Part shown: in pieces, positions 1 through 10,900 of the stretch
How positions within the stretch are numbered: the first letter of the stretch is position 1
Layout: each line of letters begins with the position of its first letter
Assembly: GCA_009664345.1 (NCBI GenBank)
Contig: CP043547.1
Span: 620,001 to 684,000, forward strand
Source of the DNA: Planctomycetales bacterium 10988
Lineage (GTDB): Bacteria > Planctomycetota > Planctomycetia > Pirellulales > Pb10988
Direction of reading: 5' to 3'
Length of the DNA stretch: 64,000 nt
Program-made: the position numbers and the translations under genes
The notes under the pieces: model-generated
Databases searched by the model: none
What the model was told of the DNA's origin: nothing
What the model saw: the letters and a program-made list of their open reading frames with translations, nothing else

Positions 1-592
<592 letters not shown>

Positions 593-708
593 ATACCTTC
601 TGTTTCATAAGTTGCTTTATAGTATTGACTTGTGAGATTCGCGTGATATCATTTTTGTACCTATTATGACAAAAAAGGTATCTCCATAGTTGACTGGGAG
701 AAACGATC

Positions 709-2233
709 ATGCCCCGAACCTTCAAACTCACTTGGCAACCAGGCAGCTCCGGTCGTAGTGGCCGCTGGCGAAAGAGATACAAAAGAAAGGTGTATTACTT
801 TGATGGTGGAAATGGGAAGTCCGATCGAGCCGCCTACAATGTAGCCCTTGAAGCTTGGGTTATCTTAAAAGCTAAAATTGACCAAGCGACGCCCCGTCCT
901 CATCAAGTGGACTACGAAAACACCATCCAGGAATGGGAGAAAGTGTTTCAATGGTCAAATCGCCATAGAGACATCAGAACTGCAGAAGAGGCTTATAAAA
1001 AATTAGAAACCTTGAAGAAGCGACTGGAGGCTCCTTCACTCAAGCCTCTGCGGAGAGAAGACCGGTTTACTTCTCGTTTTGAGCTTCCGGTGATTGAGTT
1101 GCCTGACAATCTCACGAGTGCCGCATCGAGAATTGCCCTCGAACAGGTTCAATTCGGCTCAAGCCCTAAATTGACAAAAGAAAGAGCAACTGAGATTTTG
1201 CAACTATTGGATGGAAGTCCTGAGAGAATAGCCGGTGAAGTGTGGGCAGATCGTCTCCGCTCAGAAGAACATCGAAAAATTAGTTCCAATGATACACTCT
1301 ACTCCTATGTAGAAGAATACATTCAGCACAAGGAGCAACAATATCAGACTGATGAGTTAACCTCGAATCGTCTCTATGCAATCCAGCTACACCTTTCTTA
1401 TTTCCGAGATTGGCGTGGCAAAGATACTGCCATCTCCGAGATCGACGGAAAAACCCTGATGCAATACAAGTCCCGTTTGTTGGATGAAGTGAAAAAGAAA
1501 AACTGGGGACGAACCACGGCGAGACACTATTTAGTCACCGTTAAAGCGTTCGTGCGGTGGCTCTGGCAGATCGAAGCCATCCCCTCGCGTCCTCGATAGT
1601 AAAGGGGAAGCACTTAAAATCGGACCCAACTCGCCTTCCATTGTGGTCTTCACAAAAGAAGAAATAAATACGCTCTTAAAGGCGGCGACTAACCGTACTG
1701 CTCTCTATCTTTTACTGATGTTAAATTGTGGAATGACACAAAAGGATATCTCAGACCTTAAAGTGGAGGAGGTAGATTGGAACCAAGGTCGAATCACACG
1801 CAAAAGGTCCAAAACTTCACATCATGAAAATGTTCCCACGGTGAACTATCTATTATGGCCAGAGACGTTTCAACTTCTCAAGCAAGAACGAAGTAACAAG
1901 CCAAAAGGTCCAGCACTTTTAAATAGTAATGGAACAACTTTATGTATAGAAACGATTACTTCAAATGGGAAATACAAAAAATCTGACAATATAAAAAACG
2001 CCTATGACCGCTTGCGAAAGAAGGTAAGCATTACCAAACCCCTTAAATCTTTAAAAAAGACCTCCGCAACGCTTCTGCGAGGAAATGAAAATTTTCAAGG
2101 AGTAAAAGGATTATTTCTCGGTCATGCACCGCAAAGTATGTCAGAGAAACATTACACCCAAGCACCAGAGAGGCTACTCGATAAAGGGCTCGAATGGCTA
2201 CGAACTTACTATGATCTTGCGTGTATTGATTAA
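709..2233 (+). pseudogene. Tyrosine recombinase/phage-type integrase, frameshifted
   Basis: The first frame (709-1599, 296 residues) holds the N-terminal arm- and core-binding region. It begins at ATG 709 behind GGGAGAAAC and stops at TAG 1597. The second frame (open from about 1585 to 2233) holds the catalytic domain, with LNCGMTQKDISDL, RITRKRSKT and FLGHAPQSMSEKHYT; the last supplies the His and the nucleophilic Tyr. Removing one C from the CCCC run at 1581-1584 joins the two into one protein of about 507 residues. The usual catalytic Arg I and Arg II positions read Gln/Lys ('GMTQKD', 'LKKTSATLL'), so the enzyme may be atypical even when repaired. It sits beside the tRNA-Pro fragment, as expected for an element integrase. 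The break could be a real mutation or a homopolymer sequencing error. Confidence 0.8.
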
Positions 2234-2301
2234 AATTGATGACATCTTACGGGATTAATAGCTTGGCTCTATGAATTTGTTAGCTGGAGTAAGATCATAA
2301 T

Positions 2302-5300
2302 TTGAGGTTGTTGAAAGTGAGTGACCAGTTCGTGAAGCTTGATCGGAGATTTGCACAATATTCAGATGAGATCCTGTCAGAAAATTTTCTTCTTCAAAGC
2401 TATTCGAATGGTTTCTATCCTCAATCAAACCTTACCTGGGATGATTTGCTTCAGAATCGTATTACAGTAGTTCTGGGAGAACCTGGCACAGGAAAAACGA
2501 CAGAATTCCGAAGTATGGTGGACTTTCTCAAGAAAGAAAAGAATTTTGCTTTTTTTATACGACTTGATAGTCTTATCAATAAAGAACTCCAATCTGTACT
2601 TACTGAAGATGATACACAACTTTTTAATCATTGGCTTCGTTCTAATCATACCGCCACATTCTTTCTCGATTCGATTGATGAATCCAAACTTCTTCGACAG
2701 AGCGATTTTGAAGAAGCTTTGTTAAACTTCAGAAATGGCGTTACCTCATTAGGACTTCAACGTTCCCGGATAATTTTGAGTTCTCGTGTAAGTGAATGGA
2801 AAGCAAAGACTGATAAGGATCGTGTTCTTCAATCCCTTAATATTCCTCTGAAAGATCCGAATGGAACTCCAGAAGGAAATGAATTTCAGGTCGTTCATTT
2901 ATTGCCACTCGACCAGGAGATGATCAAACGACTATTAATTGGAAAAGGCTTTCATGACGTTACTCAAATCATAGAAACCTTTGATAAATGCTTTCTATGG
3001 AAATTTGCGCGTCGTCCAGTCGACGCACTCCGATATGCCAACTCAATTTCAAAGAAGAAAGATTTCAATAACCTAACGAAATTAATAGAGTTTGATATTC
3101 AGGAGCGGCTCCGTGAAACTTCAGAGCGGGAACAAAACGATCCACTTAGCACCAAGCAAGTCATAGAAGGTGCCGAAACTCTCGCCGCTGCCGGAGTGTT
3201 AACCCGACGTGCATCGATTCTTGTTCGGGATGTAGATTCAGAAATCTCTGAGACATCCTTCGACCCAGGGAAATGCCTTCCGAAAAGCTGGGAACCAAAT
3301 CATGTACGCTCTTTGCTGGGAAGGGCTCTCTTTGATCCTGCCTCCAGGGGGGTAATTCGCTTTCATGATCCTCGAGTTCGAGATTTTCTTGCTGCCAAGT
3401 GGTTACAAAATCGGGTGAAACAAGGGTGTCCGCTGACAAGAGTGAAGCATCTCCTATTTACAGAGCTTCCTAACGGGCTTGTAATTCGAGAAGGAATGCA
3501 ATCCGTGATTGCTTGGATCGCATGTGGGACTACACACCTTTCAAAGGAAGCCAGATCCTGGGTGCTAAAAGCCTCTCCAGAACTCTTCTTTTCTCATGGA
3601 GATCCAGGGCTGCTATCTGTTGGATTTCGTAGAAAAATTTTAAAAGCGTATATCGATCGTTACGCCACGAGGCAGCAAACATGGACAAAAACCGAGCTTG
3701 AAAGCTTAGCGAGATTTTCAGATGCTTCACTTGCGGAAGTTTTAAATCAAATAGCAGAAGACCCCACCGTGGATGAAGACTCACGTATCTTGGCAATCTC
3801 AATCGCACGCTACGGCCGGATAGCTGAAGGCATGGAAATGGCTCAGACACTCGCGGTAGATGAAACGCAAAGCCTTTATATTCGCATGGCAGCCGCAGCC
3901 GCCCTGCGAGAAGTGGCTGAGATTGATCGACGTAGGAGTTTCGCACAGTCAGCCGCTAAATTGCCTGATATTCCAGATAAGTTGATCGGACTATTTATTG
4001 CTGCTATTCACCCAGATGTTGTTGGTGCTGACGAAGTAGCATCACTTGTTCAGAAAACAGTCGGCAATGCCGAGGAACTGATGTATCGAGGATCTTGGAT
4101 TTTTGATCATTTTAAAAGAACACTTAATGAGAGCCAGGCAATCGATCTTCTCACTGAGCTTTTACCCTTGGCTGTTACGCCGCCGTTAGTAACCCTGAAC
4201 AATAAAGATACCCATCTTTCGACAAAATATAAATGGGTTGGTCAGTGGTTCCCAGAGTTACTCAACAAAGCAATTAAAAAGAAAGGCCTCTCAGATTCAG
4301 ATGCTAAGACAATTGCCCGTGCATGGGCTTGGCTCGAAGAGCTTGGTGTTTGCACGAATAGATATGTCTCCCTCCCGGATGAGTTTGAAATCGAATCTCG
4401 TCAGCAGACTGTGGTAAGACGTCAGTACTTCTGGCTCAAATACCATGAATACAAGGAGGCTCAGACAAGAGAACTTTTCTCTCCTTCTCAATTTTTAGGC
4501 TTCCGAGGTTATGGTGGCTTCGACGTGACTTTGGAGGATTTGACTTGGCTTCTTAAAGATGTTTCAGAGCAAAAAGAATTCTCTAAACAAAAAATCGCTT
4601 TACTCACTTGCATTGACATCTATCTAAAGTCTGGTAAATCGCGTTCCACTCTAAATCGTATTAAACAAGCTGTTGCTCAAAGTGATCCGTTAAAAGAGCT
4701 TCTTCGGGTAGAAATACGTCAATCTAGGTATTCATATGTGAAGAGAATCTGGATTGAAGTTATTCGATATAAATTTGGAAATAAGTTTTGGTGGGAAGAG
4801 CAACGGTTGAAACTTAAGCATTGGAAGAGGAAAAAGAGATTCCAAATCCATATTTTTAGGAATTTAAGTAACCTTCGAAAAGGCCGAAGTGTAGGGATGT
4901 TGGCAAGCTTAGTTGATGAGGCTGTCGGTGAGAATGGAGGCTTCCAGATCGCTCCCAATACGTGGGATGAACTTCGACGCAAACGAGGTACATGGATAAC
5001 AAAGGCAGTGAGTACTGGATGCAGGCAAGTATGGAATGAATATACACCTATGCTGCCATGTGAGAAGCAATTTCCCAAGACGACAACTGCGGGAGATCAT
5101 GCGGGATTAGCTGGTCTCTCTACCGGAGTTCATTCAGGTGAAATCGACTTGTCAAAATTGTCCCAGATCGAAATCGAGAAAGCAGTACGCTATGCAATTG
5201 TCGAATTAAACGGATTCCCTAATTGGTTTGAAAAACTTGTGGCTCTGCATCCCGAAATTGTACGAAGGGTACTACTCAATGCTATCGAAGGTGAATGGAA

Positions 5301-6579
5301 TTGGCCAAGTGAACACGCGATCTGTGGGGTTCTGCAAAAAGTCCGTTGGAGTGATGAATCGATTCGCAATCTACTGACCAAAAGCCTTGTTGATCGTCTG
5401 GACAAATCTTTCCCCAAAAAATACGAAATATTGCAAACCGTATTGCAATGTTTAGTAGACGCATCAGATGAAGTACTTCGTGAGCTTTCTATAACCTGCT
5501 CCAAGGCGTTAGACGCTTGTAATCAAATAGACCCTTCTTTCACCGACTTATTTGTTATAGAAATTCAACTCAATCCTGAGAAAGGGATATCCCGGCTAGA
5601 AACATTTTCATCAAGTTGCAATCAAGACGTTGATGCGGCTGTGGAGATCATTGCCACCTTAAGCGGGGAGAGCATCGATTCACGTACAAGACTCTTTCAA
5701 CCTTCACCCCCATTCTCTGCCCCCCAGTTAAAGAAGCTTCTACTGGTTTGCAACCGTCTTGTCAAACCTTCCGACGACCTCGAAAGAACTGGTCCCTATT
5801 CGTCAACTCCGCGAGACTACGCTCAGCGATATCGTGATTCGTTGATACACCAAATCGCAGACGTTGAGAAAGATAGGAACCTCTCCGTTCTGCGTTCGCT
5901 CCTACATGAAACCGAACTGGAACACCATAAAGATTACATCTTGGAAAGGATTTCCAGGAGAATGCGGAGTGATAATCGTCTGGGCATCTGGACTGAAGAA
6001 AACATTGTAGATTTCGCGGAAAATTTCGAAAAAGACCCAAGAACGTGTGAAGATTTATACTTGATTCTGTGTGATCGATTGAACGACATAAAGTACCAAG
6101 TTGAGCTATCAGACAACAGCATCCGTGACGAAGTTCGGCTAGACCACGACGAGAAAGCGTTATGTCGCTGGATTGCCCGCAAACTACATGACCAAGCACG
6201 CGGAAGATACATTGCCCCACTTGAAGTTGAAATCGACCAAGGAAAACGGCCTGACATCCGCCCAGAAAATGCTGATATTCCGCCTGTTCCATTTGAAGTG
6301 AAGTGGGCAGAAAGATGGTCTTATAACCAGTTAGTCGAGAGCTTAAACAAGCAGCTTGTTGGTCAATACCTTCGAGCTCATGAAAACCGTTATGGCATCT
6401 TTCTACTGGGTTACATTGACGAAGATGAGAAAAAACGATGGTATGATAAAGGCAGCTCTCGTTTATGCTTCAGGAAGCTCATTGAGAATCTTCAATCAAA
6501 AGCAAATCAACTTGTGGAACAGAATCCCAATATTTATGCAATCAAAGTCATCGGTATTGACTTCCGACCTCCATCTTAA
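2302..6579 (+). CDS. Large STAND/NACHT-like NTPase with C-terminal PD-(D/E)XK nuclease motif, putative defence protein
   Basis: The protein has 1425 residues. Near the N-terminus lie a Walker A motif (GEPGTGKT, residues 59-66) and a Walker B motif (FFLDSIDE, about 120-127). They are followed by an ARM/HEAT-like helical middle of roughly 900 residues with no membrane segments. Near the C-terminus RPDI (Asp 1318), FEVKW (Glu 1332, Lys 1334) and a following helix QLVGQYL fit a PD-(D/E)XK nuclease. NTPase plus repeat sensor plus nuclease is the logic of STAND/NACHT/Avs-type antiphage proteins, although most known Avs proteins carry the nuclease at the N-terminus. The gene lies 68 bp after the integrase and is probably element cargo. 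Start TTG 2302 has a GGAG 12 bp upstream; GTG 2317 is an alternative. Defence function is inferred; no family name is assigned. Confidence 0.72.
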   Translation: MRLLKVSDQFVKLDRRFAQYSDEILSENFLLQSYSNGFYPQSNLTWDDLLQNRITVVLGEPGTGKTTEFRSMVDFLKKEKNFAFFIRLDSLINKELQSVLTEDDTQLFNHWLRSNHTATFFLDSIDESKLLRQSDFEEALLNFRNGVTSLGLQRSRIILSSRVSEWKAKTDKDRVLQSLNIPLKDPNGTPEGNEFQVVHLLPLDQEMIKRLLIGKGFHDVTQIIETFDKCFLWKFARRPVDALRYANSISKKKDFNNLTKLIEFDIQERLRETSEREQNDPLSTKQVIEGAETLAAAGVLTRRASILVRDVDSEISETSFDPGKCLPKSWEPNHVRSLLGRALFDPASRGVIRFHDPRVRDFLAAKWLQNRVKQGCPLTRVKHLLFTELPNGLVIREGMQSVIAWIACGTTHLSKEARSWVLKASPELFFSHGDPGLLSVGFRRKILKAYIDRYATRQQTWTKTELESLARFSDASLAEVLNQIAEDPTVDEDSRILAISIARYGRIAEGMEMAQTLAVDETQSLYIRMAAAAALREVAEIDRRRSFAQSAAKLPDIPDKLIGLFIAAIHPDVVGADEVASLVQKTVGNAEELMYRGSWIFDHFKRTLNESQAIDLLTELLPLAVTPPLVTLNNKDTHLSTKYKWVGQWFPELLNKAIKKKGLSDSDAKTIARAWAWLEELGVCTNRYVSLPDEFEIESRQQTVVRRQYFWLKYHEYKEAQTRELFSPSQFLGFRGYGGFDVTLEDLTWLLKDVSEQKEFSKQKIALLTCIDIYLKSGKSRSTLNRIKQAVAQSDPLKELLRVEIRQSRYSYVKRIWIEVIRYKFGNKFWWEEQRLKLKHWKRKKRFQIHIFRNLSNLRKGRSVGMLASLVDEAVGENGGFQIAPNTWDELRRKRGTWITKAVSTGCRQVWNEYTPMLPCEKQFPKTTTAGDHAGLAGLSTGVHSGEIDLSKLSQIEIEKAVRYAIVELNGFPNWFEKLVALHPEIVRRVLLNAIEGEWNWPSEHAICGVLQKVRWSDESIRNLLTKSLVDRLDKSFPKKYEILQTVLQCLVDASDEVLRELSITCSKALDACNQIDPSFTDLFVIEIQLNPEKGISRLETFSSSCNQDVDAAVEIIATLSGESIDSRTRLFQPSPPFSAPQLKKLLLVCNRLVKPSDDLERTGPYSSTPRDYAQRYRDSLIHQIADVEKDRNLSVLRSLLHETELEHHKDYILERISRRMRSDNRLGIWTEENIVDFAENFEKDPRTCEDLYLILCDRLNDIKYQVELSDNSIRDEVRLDHDEKALCRWIARKLHDQARGRYIAPLEVEIDQGKRPDIRPENADIPPVPFEVKWAERWSYNQLVESLNKQLVGQYLRAHENRYGIFLLGYIDEDEKKRWYDKGSSRLCFRKLIENLQSKANQLVEQNPNIYAIKVIGIDFRPPS

Positions 6580-6620
6580 AAAATATCGTGAGTTAGGAAT
6601 TTCAAAAGTTCAAATAAGCA

Positions 6621-7076
6621 TTAAATCGGGTGGTTGCCGGTTGTTGAGAGGGTTTCTTCCTCCCCGGAATCGGTACGCAAGGTAAGGTAATAGAGGAGAT
6701 CGGGGTGGGTCTCGAAAGTCTTGACGACGGGTTGATAGAGCGGTTGGGACTCTTCGTGGGTGCTCGATTCGTGGCGAGTTAACACCAGGTCGCCAGGCTG
6801 GATGTCCTCGATGTTTTTCAGACCATCGAGGGTGTGAACCTTCGTCCCGGCAGGGAAACAGGCCCAAATGCCTCGGAGGACTCGCAGCCGCTCGGCGAAT
6901 TTGTGAAGTGCTTGAGAGACATCGGCCGCATCATCGAAGAAGCGGATTCCGGTCATCTCCGTCAAGTCGAAGAGCCACTTGGTGACTTTCACCGAGCGGG
7001 CCGCGGCATTGGCTACCGACGCCGTCCCCGCGGTGGCATACGTTACCGCGGCATTGACGGCGGCTTCATAGAGGAA
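6621..7076 (-). pseudogene. Orphan pretoxin-Hint module fragment
   Basis: Read leftward, the fragment begins without a start codon at LYEAAVNAAVTYATAG. It continues through KVTKWL, a Hint N-terminus CFPAGTKVHTLDGLKNIED, and stops just after STTGNHPI. It is a diverged copy of residues of the giant toxin upstream (the CFPAGTKV region near 9238): the DNA at 6691-6852 matches 9072-9240 at roughly 90 percent by eye. The Hint C-terminal half with the closing His-Asn and any toxin domain are missing. GTG 6992 could start a 123-residue product. Displaced toxin cassettes behind the immunity gene are usual at polymorphic-toxin loci and act as recombination donors; this one appears decayed. Confidence 0.78.
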
Positions 7077-7092
7077 GATTTAAAAGTCGGTC

Positions 7093-7974
7093 TTACTTCA
7101 TCGTGCGGTTACTTTCCGAAAAATCAAACTCACCCCGCACCAACCGCATGGGAAGATATTCAGAATCGATCTCAAATCGCATTCCCCGATTGTAAGCGAT
7201 GCCAGCTAAAGCAATGAGTGGGAATGAAAGGAAAGCATCCGAAGAGACACTTTCTGCATTCTCGATATTCCAGTAATCATGATGTGCTTCAAGGGCTTGG
7301 TAGAGCACGTCCTCAAACTCTTGTTCTTCGCCTCGGATTAATAAAGCAAGTAGATGAACGTGAAAAACATCGAAAGCCAAAATGAAGTCCGTTTCAAAAC
7401 CCTGATTGAGCCGAGGATCGGTTGCGTGCTGTGCTTCGATCAACTTCTTGCCAACCTTGGAATCGTTCCTCGCGAATGCCTGAAAAGCAGCGACCTTTTT
7501 TTCTAGATGGGGTGGATGTCGGACGGCTGCTTCAGGTCGAAGAAGGTCTAAATTCATGCGAGTCAATTGAGCAAGCCCACGGGTCCTTCGGCAAATCGCG
7601 TTCAGAAATAAAGCATTCATCCAAGTCGAAAGATTTGTCAGATTATTTCTTTTAAACTTTGAAGTCTGAAATTGAATTGGTTGATCGCCTAAAAGAAGTT
7701 TTTTGTGATCGCCATGGACCAAAGCCAAATCTGCCACCATCGATTCCGCGGAAAGAAATAAACACTCATCCTGAATTCCTGTAAGCTCCGGATAAAAATA
7801 AGAGATACGACAAGCTAAATTGCAGCCCTCTCCATAGATATCGCTGAGGTACTTATAACTATTTTCAGATGGTTCTAATGCGTTTTCTTTATATTCAAGA
7901 ACCAATTCCCAATCTTCAATAATCTCATCTTTGGAAAACTTAAAACCTCGAACGGGTCGGATAATACTTCTCAT
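7093..7974 (-). CDS. Probable immunity protein, Imm49-like
   Basis: This 293-residue, mainly alpha-helical cytosolic protein has no signal peptide. It starts 22 bp after the stop codon of the giant toxin gene and is read in the same direction, the standard position for a cognate immunity gene. The C-terminal signature (FLSFPLIALAGIAYNRG followed by IDSEYLP) resembles Imm49 immunity proteins, which end in a similar 'alpha-helix, Asp/Glu-x-x-YLP' segment. It would bind and neutralise the C-terminal nuclease of the neighbour in kin cells. Position is strong evidence for immunity; the Imm49 name rests on motif recall and is less certain. Confidence 0.68.
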   Translation of the reverse strand: MRSIIRPVRGFKFSKDEIIEDWELVLEYKENALEPSENSYKYLSDIYGEGCNLACRISYFYPELTGIQDECLFLSAESMVADLALVHGDHKKLLLGDQPIQFQTSKFKRNNLTNLSTWMNALFLNAICRRTRGLAQLTRMNLDLLRPEAAVRHPPHLEKKVAAFQAFARNDSKVGKKLIEAQHATDPRLNQGFETDFILAFDVFHVHLLALLIRGEEQEFEDVLYQALEAHHDYWNIENAESVSSDAFLSFPLIALAGIAYNRGMRFEIDSEYLPMRLVRGEFDFSESNRTMK

Positions 7975-7996
7975 CGATGGAATCTTTCTTAATTGT

Positions 7997-10900
7997 TTAT
8001 AGGTGAAAATTATAGATTACAAAATCTTTAAGTGCATTGATACCTCCAGATCGGCGAACTGGGGTTTCTACAGCTAAATACTCAACTTTACCATTTTTAA
8101 GTGCACTGGTAAGCGAGTTAGCTATTTTTCTTTTTGTTTCGCCAGCATCACTCCCGTCATTCTGTGATCTCATGCTCTTGATTGTGGCTTTCAAATACTC
8201 AAGTGAGCCTTGATAGGCACGATCCCCTCCTCCTACTCCACGATCAGTGAATTTACCCCCTGCCCCTTTCGCCTCAACGACAAAGTATTTATCCAGCTTT
8301 TTATCATAGAAAACTAAATCAAGAGTATGAGAGCCAGATCCTTGATAAATTTTTTCAATATGTTTGCCGTATTGTCGAAGCATGTACAAGGTAGCTCCCA
8401 GTTCGCCTAACTTTTCACTTTTACGTCTTCCTTCATCAAGAAATTTGTCCGCAGCTTTTGAATTGCCTACGCTCCTGTAGGCCTTCGATACAATAAGTTG
8501 TGCATTCCTTTGGGCAAACGTACTCCTTAGCTCGGCAAGGTCGTCATCTGTAATGTCGACGTTTGATTTGGTATAGGAAGGCAAAAATTTATTTCGAATT
8601 GTAAAGGTTAAATCTGCAGCTACATCCTCGCCAACATCTTTCCACTCCTCGACTGTCTCGCTGGAGAGATCAGGATTTCTTCGGAAAATGTCATCGAGTG
8701 CTTCCCTAAATTTGGTAATGGCCGTTTCAGAATCCATGCCTCGTTCCAATCTTAGCCTCAACTTATCTACTTCTTTTATACAATCGGTCTCGGAATTGTT
8801 ATGGACCCAGATGCCAGCTTTGCCGACGAAGTAGGTCCTTGTTTCGGAAACAGAGAAATTGTAAGTCGTGAAGGTTTCGCCAGGTTGCGCGAGTTCTGAA
8901 GTGAGCCGGAGTATTTTGGCCGTTTGTCCTTCTGGAAGCGAAAGCGTTTGACCGGGAGTTAGTTGGTCAACTTCGTGGAATTTTTGATGTTCAATCACAT
9001 AGAAGGGGTGATTGCCGGTGGAGACAATCGTCTCCTCTTCGCCCGAGTCCGTGAGAATGGTCACATGATAGAGGAGATCGGGGTGGGTTTCAAAGGTCTT
9101 GATGACGGGTTGATAGAGTGGTTGGGTCTCTTCGTGGGAGCTCGTTTCATGGCGAGTTAACACCATCTCGCCGGGCTGAATGTCCTCGATGTTTTTCAGA
9201 CCATCGAGGGTGTGAACCTTCGTCCCGGCAGGGAAACAGGAAACCGGGGTCTGGTTAAGGATTGGTAATTCGGGTAAGCGGCTTTCGTCGTCGTTACTGT
9301 CATCATTGTTGAGCGGTCGCTGTTTGGACTTTTTCAACATCTCGAGTTTATCGGAAAGGCGTTCCAAGGCGGTGGCGACATCGGTGGCATTTTCAAAGAC
9401 ATTCAGCCCAGTCGCTTTGGAAAGTCGATGAATCCACTGCGTGACTTTAGCCGACTTGGCCGCGGCAGAGACGGCAGTTCCCGCACCTGCAGTAGCATAA
9501 GTCACCGCTATATTCATGGCTGCTTCATAGAAGAGCATGCCCATGACACGACCAGCAAAGTAAAAGTATTGTTCTTCCTCCAGTTGTTCTAGATAGTCAA
9601 AAACCGTGGTAACGACTTCACCTACGACTTCGATTACCAGCTGGGACTCTCGTGAGAGTTTGGGGCTGAGCGTTTCCCACTCTCCGTTCATCATCAGCTG
9701 GAAATAGTCATCGTTACCTAGAATCAGATTCGTATCCTTCGAGATGGCTTCCAAAAATGGCTTTACTTTTTCCTGATAGGTTTCATAGCTGTCAATGACA
9801 TAATTGATCCCTTTTGTCACATAGACTTCAGTTACATAAAGACCGGGGCTAACACTAACGCCCAGGTAATTTTGATTTTTGATTTGCTCGTAATTGTGTT
9901 GAAACCAGCCGACTGTAGCGGTATAGAGTACGTCCCCGACGGTTTCCGCAGCGTAACTAATGGCTGAGCCAGCAGCTTCCAGATCGCCATAGAAGCCATC
10001 GACAAAGAAACCTTCGACCAAGCCTTTGCCAAAGGCGACTACGTTGGTGGCACCTTGCTCAATCACCTGTTGGAAATCAGACAGGTATTGTGCGCGGAGG
10101 GCTTCAACCTCAGAGACGATTGGTTCTTGCTCCGATCCGTCGTGCCAGCGATGAGTGGCTCCCACAACTCTTTGGCTTTGACCATAGACGTCTTCACGAG
10201 CCCCTTCGACAAATTCAAAGATGGGGATTTCGGTAGAGGCATTCTCGATATCGAGTTGGCCGTAAATCGCTTGGTCTAGTCCAGCCGTGTGTTGGGTGCC
10301 ATATTGGTTGGCGAGGATCTCGTCGCTCAGCGAGGCGAGGTATTCAGAGTTTTCCGGTGTGAAACTGCCATCATTGATGGAAGAGTGGAATCCTGCTATT
10401 TCATACCAATGTGCACCAAAGCCAAAGCTTTCTCCAAATTGATCATGATAGAAATCTACATAGAATTCGCTAATGCTGCTGTCGGAGTAATAATGGAAGT
10501 AGGAGGGACCACTGGCTAGGCCGAATCCTCCAGCATAATGGGTCCCATAGCCCGTCCAGTAGCTACAGAAATCGCCATATTCATCATAGCTTTGACCCCA
10601 ACTGAGCCAGCCATAGGCAAATCCCACTCCACCTGCATCATCAAATTCTCCTAGGGAGCCATCCGGGGCGTAGTAGAAATAGTCATGCGAAGAGAGGTCT
10701 GGATTATCTTCCCAGAAGTATTCGTCGGGGTGAAACCATCCCACAAATCTAGCCCAAGAGAGGCTTAGGTCGTCAAGATGTTGGTAAGTCTGGCCTTCCC
10801 CGATTAACGAGGGGTTTTCGTGAATTGGAAAGTAAAGGGGAGCGTCGAATTCATCGGTTGAGGTTGCCTGAGCCCGCTGATTCAGCAGACTATATAGATA

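Noticed and set aside
593-660. 5' half of the tRNA-Pro to make a complete tRNA
   Set aside because: No D-arm or complementary acceptor strand is present in this stretch, so only the 3' fragment is called.
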